Notes: generated from the sequence alone by a model not told the origin. 64,000 bases of DNA from an uncultured Lachnospiraceae bacterium (GCA_910584205.1 CAJUAA010000012.1:26107-90106); one strand, 5' to 3'; shown: positions 42,363 to 51,572, counted from the stretch's first letter. Numbers and translations are program-made.

Positions 42363-43091
42363 TTATACCACTTTATTCAGCAGCGTACTGCATGCCTCTG
42401 CGGAAGCGTGCAGAAGCTCCGGAAGAACCTCGTCTTTTGTTCCCTGAGCCCGGACTTCGCCATCCGCCAGGACAATAATCCGGTCCGCGATATTCAGGAT
42501 CCGTTCCTGATGGGAAATGATGATGATGGAACCCTGGATCTTCTCCCGCATCCCCTCAAACACACGGATCAGGTTATTGAAACTCCAGAGGTCAATGCCC
42601 GCCTCCGGTTCGTCAAAGAGGGACAGCTTCGTTCCTCTCGCCATGATCATGGCGATCTCGATCCGCTTCAGTTCGCCTCCTGACAGGGAATCGTTCACCT
42701 CCCGGTTGATATAATCCTTCGCGCAAAGTCCCACCTCGGACAGATAATGGCAGGCCTGATTGAGCGAAAGCGCCTCTCCATGGGCCAGATTGATCAGATC
42801 CAGAACCGTCAGTCCTTTAAAGCGGACCGGCTGCTGAAACGCAAAGCTGATCCCCTTCCTGGCGCGTTCCGTAATGGACAGATCCGTGATATCCTCTCCG
42901 TTGAACAGAATCCGTCCGGACGTCGGCTTAATAATCCCGGCAATCACCTTCGCCATGGTGGATTTGCCTCCTCCGTTGGGTCCTGTGATCGCGGTAAAGT
43001 TGTCTTCGATCTTCAGATCCACATGCTTAAGGATCCCTTTCTCCCCGGAATCCTCCTGCACCTGGAAACATATATCCTGTAATTCAAGCAT
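42363..43091 (-). CDS. SufC-family Fe-S assembly ATPase (SmsC-like)
   Basis: A 242-residue ABC-type ATPase: Walker A GPNGGGKST, signature SLSGGELKRIEI, Walker B SLFDEPEAGIDLW, H-loop IIISHQE. Sequence features are SufC-like rather than those of a transporter. It is followed by the SufB-type gene and should form the SufBC complex with it. The gene begins 58 bp after the AIM24-family gene ends, in the same direction. Confidence 0.9.
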   Translation of the reverse strand: MLELQDICFQVQEDSGEKGILKHVDLKIEDNFTAITGPNGGGKSTMAKVIAGIIKPTSGRILFNGEDITDLSITERARKGISFAFQQPVRFKGLTVLDLINLAHGEALSLNQACHYLSEVGLCAKDYINREVNDSLSGGELKRIEIAMIMARGTKLSLFDEPEAGIDLWSFNNLIRVFEGMREKIQGSIIIISHQERILNIADRIIVLADGEVRAQGTKDEVLPELLHASAEACSTLLNKVV

Positions 43092-43149
43092 TTTTCTGCG
43101 CCTCCTGCGTATGATTTTTGGCAGTCTCTTCCATAAAACCGACCTACGG

Positions 43150-43908
43150 TCAGTGTACCGGCGCCAGAAGCACTTTCCCGCTGCCGCGGTATACGTTGAC
43201 CAGGCCCTCGCCGGACGCGGCGGAACCGATCAGCGTCTTGCCGGAACGCTCCACCGTGAACTCCAGCGTGGAGCTCCACGCGATCGCAAAATTGCCGTCC
43301 ACCTTCAGCACATCGTTATTCAGCGTGATTTCAACCAGCTCTTCTCTCGGATAGTTGGACTCCAGACATACGACGCCGTTTCCGGTCAGTCCCAGATTGA
43401 AGAGCCCCTCTCCCCCCGCCACGGCAGATGAGAAATTGGACCGCATGACCGCCTTGTGAGTCAGCGTGGACTCGCACGCCAGGAAAAGGCCGTCGTCCAG
43501 GATGATGGACCCGCCCCAGTCCTTCAGGTCCTCCAGCAGGATATATTTGTATGTCGGCTCCAGAACCAGTGTGCCGTCCCCGGTATACTCCGGCTTGATC
43601 GCCGACTCTCCCGTCATTTTCCCCCTGACTGCCTTGCCGAGGAAATCTCCCATACCCTTGACGCCGGTGGTGGCGTTCACATTGCCTGCCATCCACTGCA
43701 TGGCCCCCGCCTGAAGCGTGACCTGCGCCCTGCTCAGCTCGCAGATCACCTGACGCTTACGCACATTCATCACATGGCAATAATAAGCAGTCTGGGCACT
43801 CTGCGGGCTCACACTCAGGTCCCTCTGATATTCAACCACCGTGAACGCACCTTTCTGATCCAGAATGCGGATATTTTTATTATTCGTAAAATTATTAATC
43901 TGATACAT
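43150..43908 (-). CDS. AIM24 family protein
   Basis: A 252-residue beta-rich protein of the AIM24 (DUF124) family, with LQAGAMQWMAGNV, GKAVRGKMTGESAI, GGEGLFNLGLTGNG and VDGNFAIAWSSTLEF. Biochemical role in bacteria is not settled. The ATG at 43908 with AGGAGG seven bases upstream is clear; the longer open frame to 44157 runs through the divergent promoter region. It is divergent from the DUF3786 gene. Confidence 0.85.
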   Translation of the reverse strand: MYQINNFTNNKNIRILDQKGAFTVVEYQRDLSVSPQSAQTAYYCHVMNVRKRQVICELSRAQVTLQAGAMQWMAGNVNATTGVKGMGDFLGKAVRGKMTGESAIKPEYTGDGTLVLEPTYKYILLEDLKDWGGSIILDDGLFLACESTLTHKAVMRSNFSSAVAGGEGLFNLGLTGNGVVCLESNYPREELVEITLNNDVLKVDGNFAIAWSSTLEFTVERSGKTLIGSAASGEGLVNVYRGSGKVLLAPVH

Positions 43909-44063
43909 GAACGTATCCTCCTGTGTTATACTATGCAAAACTGCCGTTTTCATGCAGTCCCCATCCTGTCTATTATAATTCAACTCCTGTCCGCTGACAA
44001 TAGATTTCGCTTTCTTTTTCCGCGATTGTGTAGTAAACTGACAGAAAAAAGGAGGACAGACCC

Positions 44064-44717
44064 ATGAGAACTGACACTGCCCCGAACCGCTATGAAACAT
44101 GGCGCCTGGAATGGAAGGAACGCTTTCTGACGCTGGATCAGGAAGCCCTCTGCGCACGTGTGCCCGGACTGACGGCCCGGGAAGACTGTCTGACGCTCGA
44201 TTATTTCAGCCGTCCCTACGGCATCCACCGGGAAACCGGCCTCATCCATTCTCTGGAGGACGAAAGCCGGGAGCTGACCCTGTTCACGCAGCTCAACATC
44301 TACACACTGCTCTGGTACTGCCGGGAGGACGCCGTTTTTAAAAATCAGTGGATGCCCTTTCGGAATCTGAAGGACGCCTCCCCTTTCGGACCGGCGTTCC
44401 AGCGGACGGTCGTCGATGTATTTGCCCGCACCTTTTCCGGCCATCCGGACGAACTGCGGCGCGCCTGCGAAGCGCTGGGAGGCCGGCGGCTTCCCCATTC
44501 GGATGTGGGATATGAGATCCCCGCCTTCGCGTGCATCCCCGTACAGTTTCTTTTCTGGGACGGCGACGACGAATTCCCTGCGCAGGGAAACATCCTGTTT
44601 GACCAGAGTGCCGTGGAATATATCCATGTGGAAAGCCTGGTATCCATCGCCTCCGACGGCCTGACGCTGCTTTCCGGGCTTGCCGGCCTGCCGCTTGACG
44701 GGAACACCTTTTCCTGA
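44064..44717 (+). CDS. DUF3786 domain protein
   Basis: A 217-residue protein resembling the DUF3786 family of anaerobes: LDYFSRPYGIH, LTLFTQLNIYTLLWY, WMPFRNLKDASPFGPAFQRT, and the C-terminal FLFWDGDDEFPAQGNILFD. No catalytic role is known. GGAGG precedes the ATG. A terminator follows immediately. In some Clostridia such genes occur near corrinoid or metal genes, but no such link is visible here. Confidence 0.75.
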   Translation: MRTDTAPNRYETWRLEWKERFLTLDQEALCARVPGLTAREDCLTLDYFSRPYGIHRETGLIHSLEDESRELTLFTQLNIYTLLWYCREDAVFKNQWMPFRNLKDASPFGPAFQRTVVDVFARTFSGHPDELRRACEALGGRRLPHSDVGYEIPAFACIPVQFLFWDGDDEFPAQGNILFDQSAVEYIHVESLVSIASDGLTLLSGLAGLPLDGNTFS

Positions 44718-44736
44718 TCGATCCCATCACGCCGGA

Positions 44737-44775
44737 AGGATGACCGAACTCACATTCGATCATCCTTCGTCCTTT
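44737..44775 (+). terminator. Terminator after the DUF3786 gene
   Basis: GAAGGATGA, 16-nt loop, TCATCCTTC then GTCCTTTTCTTTC. It overlaps the 3' end of the convergent CDF gene. Confidence 0.6.
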
Positions 44776-45692
44776 TCTTTCTCAGGTTTTCCGGCCGGAT
44801 TCACGTGCACCATACAGTGTTTGACCTCCGGGAAATGTTCCTCAATGGCTTCATGCACGCTCTCCGCAATGGCATGGGTCTCATACAGCGTCTTTCTGCC
44901 GTCTGCGGCGATCTCCATGTCCACATACATCTTTGCCCCGAACAGCCTTGTCATCAGGCTGTCGATCCCCAGAACGCCCTCCTGCGCCAGTACGATTTGC
45001 CGAATCTCCTCTTCCGTTCCCGCGTCGCACGCCCGGTCCACCATCTTGTTGACCGCATCCATGAAAATTTCATACGCCGCTTTGGCGATAAAAACGCTGA
45101 TTACCATACTGGCCGCCGCATCCATCACCGGATATCCCATCCGGGACCCGGCGATTCCGACAAACGCGCCGATGGAAGAAAGGGAGTCCGAGCGGTGATG
45201 CCACGCATCCGCCATCAGCGCCCCGGAATTGATCTTCTTCGCCGCCGCCCGCGTATACCAGTACATCCATTCCTTGACCACGATGGATACCACGGCCGCC
45301 GCCAGCGCCATGACCCCCGGAACCGGCAGGGATTCCGGACGGCCGGACAGGATCTGGCGGAACCCGTTCAGCCCGATCCCCGCGCCGGTGGCCAGAAGGA
45401 CCGTCGCAAGTATGATGGAAGCCACACATTCCAGCCGTTCATGGCCATACGGATGGTTGGTATCCGATTTTCTGGCCGAGATGCGCACTCCGATAATGAC
45501 GATAATCGTGCTGAACACATCCGACGCCGAATGCACCGCATCCGACACCATGGCTCCGGATCTTCCGATAATTCCCGCCAGCAGCTTGCCCGCCGACAGG
45601 ACCAGGTTGACCACGATACTGACCATGGACACGCGCATGGCGATCCTCTGGCTGTCTTCTTCTCTTCTTGTTACATGTTCCAACTGTTCCAT
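44760..45692 (-). CDS. Cation diffusion facilitator (CDF) metal exporter
   Basis: A 310-residue CDF transporter with six membrane segments. The metal sites are visible as MVSDAVHSASDVFST in TM2 and ALMADAWHHRSDSLSS in TM5 (HxxxD/DxxxD-type). The conserved HPYGHERLE loop lies between TM2 and TM3, and a C-terminal cytoplasmic domain follows. The start at 45692 (MEQLEH) removes an upstream stretch lacking homology; AGAGGA lies 11 bases ahead. Probable substrates are Zn2+, Fe2+ or Mn2+. Confidence 0.88.
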   Translation of the reverse strand: MEQLEHVTRREEDSQRIAMRVSMVSIVVNLVLSAGKLLAGIIGRSGAMVSDAVHSASDVFSTIIVIIGVRISARKSDTNHPYGHERLECVASIILATVLLATGAGIGLNGFRQILSGRPESLPVPGVMALAAAVVSIVVKEWMYWYTRAAAKKINSGALMADAWHHRSDSLSSIGAFVGIAGSRMGYPVMDAAASMVISVFIAKAAYEIFMDAVNKMVDRACDAGTEEEIRQIVLAQEGVLGIDSLMTRLFGAKMYVDMEIAADGRKTLYETHAIAESVHEAIEEHFPEVKHCMVHVNPAGKPEKEKDEG

Positions 45693-45911
45693 AATTTCAT
45701 CAGTCCTCTGTCTGCATTTCTCACCAGTATAGCACAACCGCATCCCAAATGTACAGACGGGAATTTTGTATCTTTTATTCCATTCTGTCATACCCCGTTC
45801 ACTTCGGCGCCTGCGGCCGTACCCTGGCAGGCTTCCTTAAGATTTTCATAATTGTATGGATTTCCACTGGTATTTATCACAGAAATCTGTTAAAATAACT
45901 GCGGTGATGTT

Positions 45912-46838
45912 ATGAGTACAAACGAACAGAGAAAGGCCGGCAAAAAAACATCTGCCGGCAACGCAAACAGAAAATCCGCATCCCGGTCCTCTTCGGAACG
46001 CGGAGACCGGATCTCTTCCCGCAGCCGGAGACGCTCAAAAGAGGCAAGACGCAGGCGTCAGATGCGCCGGCTGATCCAGGGAATCCTCGTGGGCCTCTGC
46101 ATCGGAATCCTGCTTTTCAGCGTCTGGCAGCTTGCCCGCATCTTCCTCGGCTATCATTCGGGCGACAAAGAATACGACGATCTGAAAGAGCAGTTTGTTC
46201 TGGACGCTCCCGTCCTTCCCCAGGAGGTGGGCGACATCGTTCCGTCCGGCGAAGACGGCGAAGGGGAGCAGGCTCTGGTTCCCATGACGCGGATCGACCT
46301 GGACGCACTCCAGGAGATCAATCCCGAAGCGGTCGGCTGGATCGAGATACCGGATACCATCATCAGTTATCCCATGCTTCACTCCACAGATAATTCCTAT
46401 TATCTGACCCATACGTTCCAGAACGAGCGCAACAAGGTAGGAAGTATCTTTATCGAAACTGCCAACGAAGCGGATTTCTCGGATCTGCACACAATCATCT
46501 ACGGGCACAACATGAAGAACGGTTCCATGTTCGCAGGCCTGAAGAACTACAGTTCCAAGAGCTACTGGCAGGCGCACCCCTATGTGTACATCGATCTGGC
46601 AGACGGCGCCCACTGTTATGAGATCTTCTCATGCCATGAGGCGGCCACGTCCGATATCACCTACACGATCGGTTATGCGGCGGACGACACGTATGCGTCC
46701 TTCCTGGAAAGCCTGAAGGCTTCCTGTCCCTATGATACCGGCGTATCCGTAGGTGTGGAGGATAAGGTCATTACCCTGTCCACCTGTACCCAGAACGGCC
46801 AGAAGCGTTTTGTCGTACATGCGAAAAAAGTATACTGA
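45912..46838 (+). CDS. srtB: Class B sortase
   Basis: A 308-residue membrane-anchored transpeptidase. A long basic Ser/Arg/Lys-rich cytoplasmic N-terminus (residues 1-53) precedes one membrane helix (about 54-77). The class B catalytic residues are His199 in YGHNM, Cys292 in LSTCT and Arg299 in KRF. It would attach surface proteins carrying an NPxTN-like signal to peptidoglycan. No substrate gene lies nearby. The 53-residue Arg/Ser tail is longer than usual. Confidence 0.9.
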   Translation: MSTNEQRKAGKKTSAGNANRKSASRSSSERGDRISSRSRRRSKEARRRRQMRRLIQGILVGLCIGILLFSVWQLARIFLGYHSGDKEYDDLKEQFVLDAPVLPQEVGDIVPSGEDGEGEQALVPMTRIDLDALQEINPEAVGWIEIPDTIISYPMLHSTDNSYYLTHTFQNERNKVGSIFIETANEADFSDLHTIIYGHNMKNGSMFAGLKNYSSKSYWQAHPYVYIDLADGAHCYEIFSCHEAATSDITYTIGYAADDTYASFLESLKASCPYDTGVSVGVEDKVITLSTCTQNGQKRFVVHAKKVY

Positions 46839-47006
46839 TGATTCCAGGAGACGGCTGTCACAGACTGTGGCAGCCATCTCTTATGCCGTCCTTTCCCTCC
46901 TGCTTTTCCGCGCCGTAATTTCTGCGGTTCCTCCCCCTTTCCAATTCCATGGTCCTGTGTTAGAATGAATGCAGATGAATTTTTTACCAGAAGGGGTATT
47001 GATCCT

Positions 47007-48392
47007 ATGAAAACATACGAGTCATGCCGGGAAGCCTTTCCCGTCTTTTATTACAGAAGCTGTACCTTTGAGGACACGCCGGATACGCTGGTTGTCACAT
47101 ACCATTTTGAAGTTCCGGGGCTGTCCTCCTTTGAACCGGAATGGCGGTTTCCCAAAAAGGACGCCGCGCCCGCGGACCCTTCCGGCAACCGCACCCTTCG
47201 TTCCATGCTGTTCGGACTGGGTATGGTAGAGCTGATCAGCTACTGGAAGATCGCCTGTCCGCCCCGGGTCGTGGTATCTGCCGGCACCCTGACGGAAGGC
47301 CAGATCCGCTGGTGGAAAGACCTGTACTATCTGGGACTGGGCGAATTTTTCCATACCAACCGGATCGCGGCGGACCCGGATACGTTTATGGAGATTACAT
47401 GCGGCTGCGACGGGGACGAAGGCATGGAGATGCCTTCCGGCGCCAAAGACGGCTGCCTGATCCCCGTGGGCGGCGGCAAGGATTCCGCCTGCACCATAGA
47501 GATGCTGAAAAAAAGCGGCCACCCGCTGAAGACCTACATCATCAACCCCAGAGGCGCCACTTTGAAGACGGTGGAAGCCGCGGGGCTTTCCATGAAGGAC
47601 AGCATTCACGCCTCCCGGACGCTGGACCGGAGAATGCTCGCCCTGAACCGGGAAGGATATCTGAACGGCCACACGCCTTTCTCTGCTCTGGTCGCCTTCT
47701 CCTCCCTGATTACGGCTTATCTGTACGGGCTCCGGTACATTGCCCTGTCCAACGAATCCAGCGCCAACGAAAGCACGGTAGCCGGCAGTACGGTCAACCA
47801 CCAGTATTCCAAAAGCTTTAAGTTTGAGCAGGATTTTCATGAATATGAGAAAACATATATCCGAAGCGGCATCTTTTATTTCAGCATGCTGCGTCCGCTT
47901 TCGGAATTCCAGATTGCGAAATACTTCGCAGGCGCCACTGCCTATCACGATATTTTCCGCAGCTGCAACGCGGGCAGCAAACAGGACATCTGGTGCGGGC
48001 ACTGCTCCAAGTGCCTGTTCGTCTTCCTGATCCTGTCCCCGTTTCTGAGCCACAGGAGGCTTACGGAGATCTTCGGCACGGATATGGCCGACGATCCGGG
48101 CATGAAGGAGGATTTTGAAAAGCTCATCGGCATCCAGGAAGAAAAGCCCTTTGAATGCGTCGGCAGCCGGGATGAGGTCAACGCCGCCGTCTGCCTGGCC
48201 ATCGAACAGATGGAGCAGGAAGGGGAACCGCTCCCGGCCCTGTTCTCCTGGTACCGGCAGCAGCCGGTCTTCGCTTCCGCCTTTCCGAAAAGACACGACT
48301 ACGACCATTACTATGACTGCGCACATCTTCTGCCGGAAGAATTTCTTCACATCCTGTCAGAAGAATGCTATGGAGGGACACTGCCTTGCTGA
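47007..48392 (+). CDS. murL: UDP-MurNAc-L-Ala-L-Glu epimerase MurL
   Basis: A 461-residue enzyme of the MurL family. It has an ATP-PP-loop-like motif (LIPVGGGKDSACTIEML) and a cysteine-rich segment (DIWCGHCSKCLFVFL). In the described pathway MurL epimerises the terminal L-Glu of UDP-MurNAc-L-Ala-L-Glu to D-Glu, using ATP. The next gene is a MurD-type ligase overlapping by seven bases, exactly the MurL-MurD2 partnership. I chose the ATG at 47007 (AAGGGG upstream); an ATG at 46965 would add 14 residues but has no ribosome site. Confidence 0.88.
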   Translation: MKTYESCREAFPVFYYRSCTFEDTPDTLVVTYHFEVPGLSSFEPEWRFPKKDAAPADPSGNRTLRSMLFGLGMVELISYWKIACPPRVVVSAGTLTEGQIRWWKDLYYLGLGEFFHTNRIAADPDTFMEITCGCDGDEGMEMPSGAKDGCLIPVGGGKDSACTIEMLKKSGHPLKTYIINPRGATLKTVEAAGLSMKDSIHASRTLDRRMLALNREGYLNGHTPFSALVAFSSLITAYLYGLRYIALSNESSANESTVAGSTVNHQYSKSFKFEQDFHEYEKTYIRSGIFYFSMLRPLSEFQIAKYFAGATAYHDIFRSCNAGSKQDIWCGHCSKCLFVFLILSPFLSHRRLTEIFGTDMADDPGMKEDFEKLIGIQEEKPFECVGSRDEVNAAVCLAIEQMEQEGEPLPALFSWYRQQPVFASAFPKRHDYDHYYDCAHLLPEEFLHILSEECYGGTLPC

Positions 48393-49723
48393 ACCTGTTA
48401 AAAGACCTGATCCAAAACCGGCACCTGCTCCTTCTCGGCTTCGGCCGGGAAGGAAGGTCCACCCTCCGCCGGGTCCTGGAGGCCGGAGGGTATGCTTCCC
48501 TCACCATCGCCGACCAGAACCGCGTATCAACCGAAGACCCGTCCATCCAGATACTGTCCGGCCCGTCCTACATGGATACGCTGGACCGCTACGACCTGGT
48601 CTTCAAAAGTCCCGGCATTGTCCTGCCCAGAGACCCTTCCTCCTATGCCTGCCGCTTTACCTCGCAGATGGAAGTATTCTTCGGCGCCTACCGGGACCAG
48701 ATCATCGGCATCACCGGCACAAAGGGAAAGAGCACGGTGACCACGCTGCTCTATCATCTGCTGAAAGAGAACGGACGCAGCACGGTGCTGGCGGGCAACA
48801 TCGGCATCCCCGCCTTCGACGTGCTGGAAGAGATCGAAGGCCGGACGCAGATCGTCTGCGAGCTGTCCTGCCACCAGCTGGAATACATCCATGTATCCCC
48901 CCATGTGTCCATCCTCCTCAACATTCACGAAGAGCATCTGGACCATTACGGCACCATGGAGCGGTACGTCCATTCCAAGCAGCAGATCTACCTCCATCAG
49001 AAACCGGAAGACCTGCTGCTGTGCGACCTGTCCTCACGGCCCGAAGAGGGCACCTGCCTTTCACACATCTATACGGTATCCGACCAGTCTTCCGCGGCGG
49101 ATGTCCTGCTGAGCGGAACCAGGATCCGTTTTGAAAAGGAGCATTTTGAGATTCCCGCCGGCGAGATCCGCCTGCTGGGCCACCACAACCACCTGGACAT
49201 CGCTTTTGTCTATGCGGTCTGCCGCATGCTTGGCCTGACTGACGGTCAGTTTGCAGCGGCTCTGAAGACTTACGAGCCCCTTCCCCACCGGCTGCATTTT
49301 ATCGGGGAACGATGCGGCGTCCGCTATTATGACGATTCCATCTCCACCATCTGCGACACGACGATCCAGGCGCTGAAAAGCGTACCTTCCGTAGGAAGCA
49401 TCCTGATCGGCGGCATGGACCGGGGAATCGACTATGAGGAGCTCATCGATTACCTCTCCGCGGATCCGGTCCCGCACATCATCCTGATGGCGGATACGGG
49501 ACGGCGCATCTACCGGGAGATCCACGACGCCCATCCCGGATTTCACCGGCCGGAGCGTCTCGTCCTGGTGGATACGCTCAGGGAAGCCGTGGACGCCGCC
49601 AGACGCCTGACTTCCCCCGGTGACGCCTGCGTCCTCTCTCCCGCTGCCGCCAGCTACGGCATTTTCAAAAATTTTGAAGAGCGCGGCGACGTATTTGCCT
49701 CCCTGGCGCTGGAAAGTGTCTGA
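48386..49723 (+). CDS. murD2: Mur ligase MurD2 (adds L-glutamate to UDP-MurNAc-L-Ala)
   Basis: A 445-residue Mur ligase with P-loop GITGTKGKSTVT, the central domain (ELSCHQLEYIHVSPHVSILL, NIHEEHLDHYG) and a C-terminal domain (YYDDSISTICDTT; ILIGGMDRGIDYEELI). It is MurD-like; beside MurL it fits MurD2, which uses L-Glu rather than D-Glu. The start is TTG with GGAGGG eight bases upstream, overlapping the murL stop. The usual MurI/MurD pair may exist elsewhere in the genome and is not testable here. Confidence 0.87.
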   Translation: MLNLLKDLIQNRHLLLLGFGREGRSTLRRVLEAGGYASLTIADQNRVSTEDPSIQILSGPSYMDTLDRYDLVFKSPGIVLPRDPSSYACRFTSQMEVFFGAYRDQIIGITGTKGKSTVTTLLYHLLKENGRSTVLAGNIGIPAFDVLEEIEGRTQIVCELSCHQLEYIHVSPHVSILLNIHEEHLDHYGTMERYVHSKQQIYLHQKPEDLLLCDLSSRPEEGTCLSHIYTVSDQSSAADVLLSGTRIRFEKEHFEIPAGEIRLLGHHNHLDIAFVYAVCRMLGLTDGQFAAALKTYEPLPHRLHFIGERCGVRYYDDSISTICDTTIQALKSVPSVGSILIGGMDRGIDYEELIDYLSADPVPHIILMADTGRRIYREIHDAHPGFHRPERLVLVDTLREAVDAARRLTSPGDACVLSPAAASYGIFKNFEERGDVFASLALESV

Positions 49724-49803
49724 CCCGGGCCGCCGTTTCGGGCGGTATCCAGGCATTTCCGGATAAAAACCTGCGGAAATCTTATATTTTTCGCAAGATT
49801 TGT

Positions 49804-49832
49804 TTGCTTTTATCCGCATTACCCACTATAAT
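49804..49832 (+). promoter_or_regulatory. Sigma-A promoter of the S1-domain gene
   Basis: TTGCTT (49804-49809), 17 bp, TATAAT (49827-49832), about 43 bp before the ATG. Upstream, GGCCGCC-GTTTC-GGGCGGT (49729-49748) may end the murL-murD2 transcript, but it lacks a T run. Confidence 0.75.
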
Positions 49833-49874
49833 AGTAACAGCGGCAAAATTTATTTTGATGAGGAGATTTACAAA

Positions 49875-50621
49875 ATGGAAGAAAAACTGGAAGGGAAATT
49901 AGAAGAGAACATGACAATGGAGGATCTGTCCGAAGAGCTGGAAGCTTCCTGCGAAGCTGAGCTGGAGGCCACAAAGGAAGCCGAGGAGATGGATCCTGTA
50001 TGGGCGACTCTGACAGAATATATGAATGAAAAGACAGTCCTGACCGTGAAGATCGGCGGCGTGGTAAATGCCGGCGTCATCGCTTACGTGGAAGGAATCC
50101 GCGGTTTCATCCCGGCTTCCCGTCTATCTCTGGAGCATGTGGAAGACCTGAATGAATGGCTGCATAAGAAGATCAAAGTCCGCGTCATCACTGCAGATCC
50201 GAAGAAAAAACGTCTGGTTCTTTCCGCAAGAGAACTGCTGCGGGATGAGGCACGGGCGGAGGCCGCGCAGAAGCGTCAGGCTGCCATGGAGCAGACCAGT
50301 GTCGGCGACGTGATGGACGGAACTGTGGAAACGCTGAAGGACTACGGTGCATTCGTCCGTCTGGAGAACGGCCTGTCCGGTCTCGTACATGTGTCCCAGA
50401 TCTCTGACAAACGCATCACGACTCCTGACAAAGTCCTGAAGGAAGGCGATACGGTGAAGGTTAAGGTCATCGCCATCAAGGACGGCAAACTCTCCCTGAG
50501 CATGAAAGCCCTGCTGGAAAAAACGGCTGAGGATGACAGCCACGAACACAATTACAAGCTTCCCAAGAGCGAGAACATCTCCACCAACCTGGGGTCTCTC
50601 CTTGCGAACCTGAAACTGTAA
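49875..50621 (+). CDS. S1 RNA-binding domain protein (two S1 domains)
   Basis: A 248-residue cytoplasmic protein with a Glu-rich N-terminus (residues 1-42), a first S1 domain (VLTVKIGGVVNAGVIAYVEG, RGFIPASRL) and a second (GDVMDGTVETLKDYGAFVRL, GLSGLVHVSQIS). It resembles the short RpsA-like/YugI-type general RNA-binding proteins of Firmicutes rather than full ribosomal S1. GAGGAG precedes the ATG. A long structured hairpin follows the stop by 37 bases. Confidence 0.87.
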   Translation: MEEKLEGKLEENMTMEDLSEELEASCEAELEATKEAEEMDPVWATLTEYMNEKTVLTVKIGGVVNAGVIAYVEGIRGFIPASRLSLEHVEDLNEWLHKKIKVRVITADPKKKRLVLSARELLRDEARAEAAQKRQAAMEQTSVGDVMDGTVETLKDYGAFVRLENGLSGLVHVSQISDKRITTPDKVLKEGDTVKVKVIAIKDGKLSLSMKALLEKTAEDDSHEHNYKLPKSENISTNLGSLLANLKL

Positions 50622-50657
50622 GAGCAGTCTCTGGACTCTGGCTGATGAGGCCCGACC

Positions 50658-50736
50658 GATGCCGGTACAATATGCGTTATCTTTTCCACAGATGATACGG
50701 AAGGGAGACTACGTGTTGTCCCGGCATCTCTTTTCG
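50658..50736 (+). other. Rod-like structured RNA or long-loop terminator after the S1 gene
   Basis: GATGCCGG/CCGGCATC (50658-50665 with 50721-50728) pair perfectly; after one mismatch ACAA/TTGT pair, then four more pairs with wobbles, a small internal loop, and TCTTTTCC/GGAAGGGA closing an 11-nt loop. The 72-nt element is followed by TCTTTTC. It may be a terminator with an extended stem, or the end of a stable RNA. I could not match it to a known riboswitch or SRP/6S consensus. Confidence 0.5.
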
Positions 50737-50754
50737 CCGCCATCCACAGGAGTT

Positions 50755-50783
50755 TTGACGGAATCCATATTTTGTGATATGAT
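50755..50783 (+). promoter_or_regulatory. Sigma-A promoter of the M23-like/bactofilin pair
   Basis: TTGACG (50755-50760), 17 bp, TATGAT (50778-50783), 20 bp before the ATG with AGGAGG between. The very short leader leaves room for little besides the ribosome site. Confidence 0.75.
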
Positions 50784-50803
50784 AAAAAAAGGAGGTTTTC
50801 GTT

Positions 50804-51553
50804 ATGAGTAATCAGAGACATAAGCGCAGAGAATCTTTCTCCATACTCCTGATATCCAATACCGACCGCAGCAGCAGGCAGTTCAATGTATCGCTTCCGG
50901 CCATCCGTTTTCTGCTTGTGATTCTGCTGCTTCTGTGTACCATCACCGGACTGCTGATCTATAAGGTCACGACGAATGAGAAGAAATTTTCAGAGCTGCG
51001 CACGCAGCTCCAGGCGCAGGAAGAGCTGGCGGCCCAGCTTACCGCCGAGAAGGAGACGCTTGCCAGTGAGAATCTCACCCTGACAGAGGAGATCACGCGT
51101 CTGCAGCAGGAGGCGGCGCCGGAAGAGACGGAAGAAGGCACAGCGGAAGAAGACACAGCGGAAGAAGAAGAACCGACACCGGATACTTCTTATCCCAGCC
51201 GTTATCCCTCCACAGGTTCCGGCGTCCTGTCCTCCTCCTACTCCGAGGAACAGCCCTACATCGCCATCACCGCCTACACCGGCGGTACGATTGTCGCCGC
51301 CGGAGACGGCACGGTCGTCGCTGTGGCTTCCGATGACATCTATCACCATATCATCGAGGTGGAACACGGCAACGGTTACAAAACCCGCTATCTGTGCCAT
51401 CAGGAAGCGTCCCTCGAGACGGAGGAAGGCGCACAGGTGCAGTCCGGGGACACATTACTTACGATCACTGCTGACGAGACAGTGCTGGATTATCAGGTTC
51501 TCAACGAGGGAGCTCCTGTAGACCCGCTTTCCGTCATTGATGCAAGAGGATAA
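50804..51553 (+). CDS. Membrane-anchored M23-like protein lacking metal ligands
   Basis: A 249-residue protein: basic cytoplasmic tail, one membrane helix (about residues 33-53), a coiled coil (about 57-105), a very acidic Glu/Thr spacer, and a LytM/M23-like domain (GTIVAAGDGTVVAVASDD, IEVEHGNGYKTRYLCHQ, VQSGDTLLTI). The zinc ligands of active M23 peptidases (an early HxxxD and late HxH) are not found; the usual YAHL is YLCHQ and the final TGPHLHFE block is absent. It is probably a non-catalytic cell-wall or septal factor. Bactofilin starts 19 bp downstream. Confidence 0.82.
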   Translation: MSNQRHKRRESFSILLISNTDRSSRQFNVSLPAIRFLLVILLLLCTITGLLIYKVTTNEKKFSELRTQLQAQEELAAQLTAEKETLASENLTLTEEITRLQQEAAPEETEEGTAEEDTAEEEEPTPDTSYPSRYPSTGSGVLSSSYSEEQPYIAITAYTGGTIVAAGDGTVVAVASDDIYHHIIEVEHGNGYKTRYLCHQEASLETEEGAQVQSGDTLLTITADETVLDYQVLNEGAPVDPLSVIDARG

Positions 51554-51572
51554 AAGAGGAGGATATAAAACC

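Noticed and set aside
50640..50700. A hammerhead ribozyme suggested by CTGATGA
   Set aside because: The required GAAA part of the core and a cleavable stem arrangement are missing.
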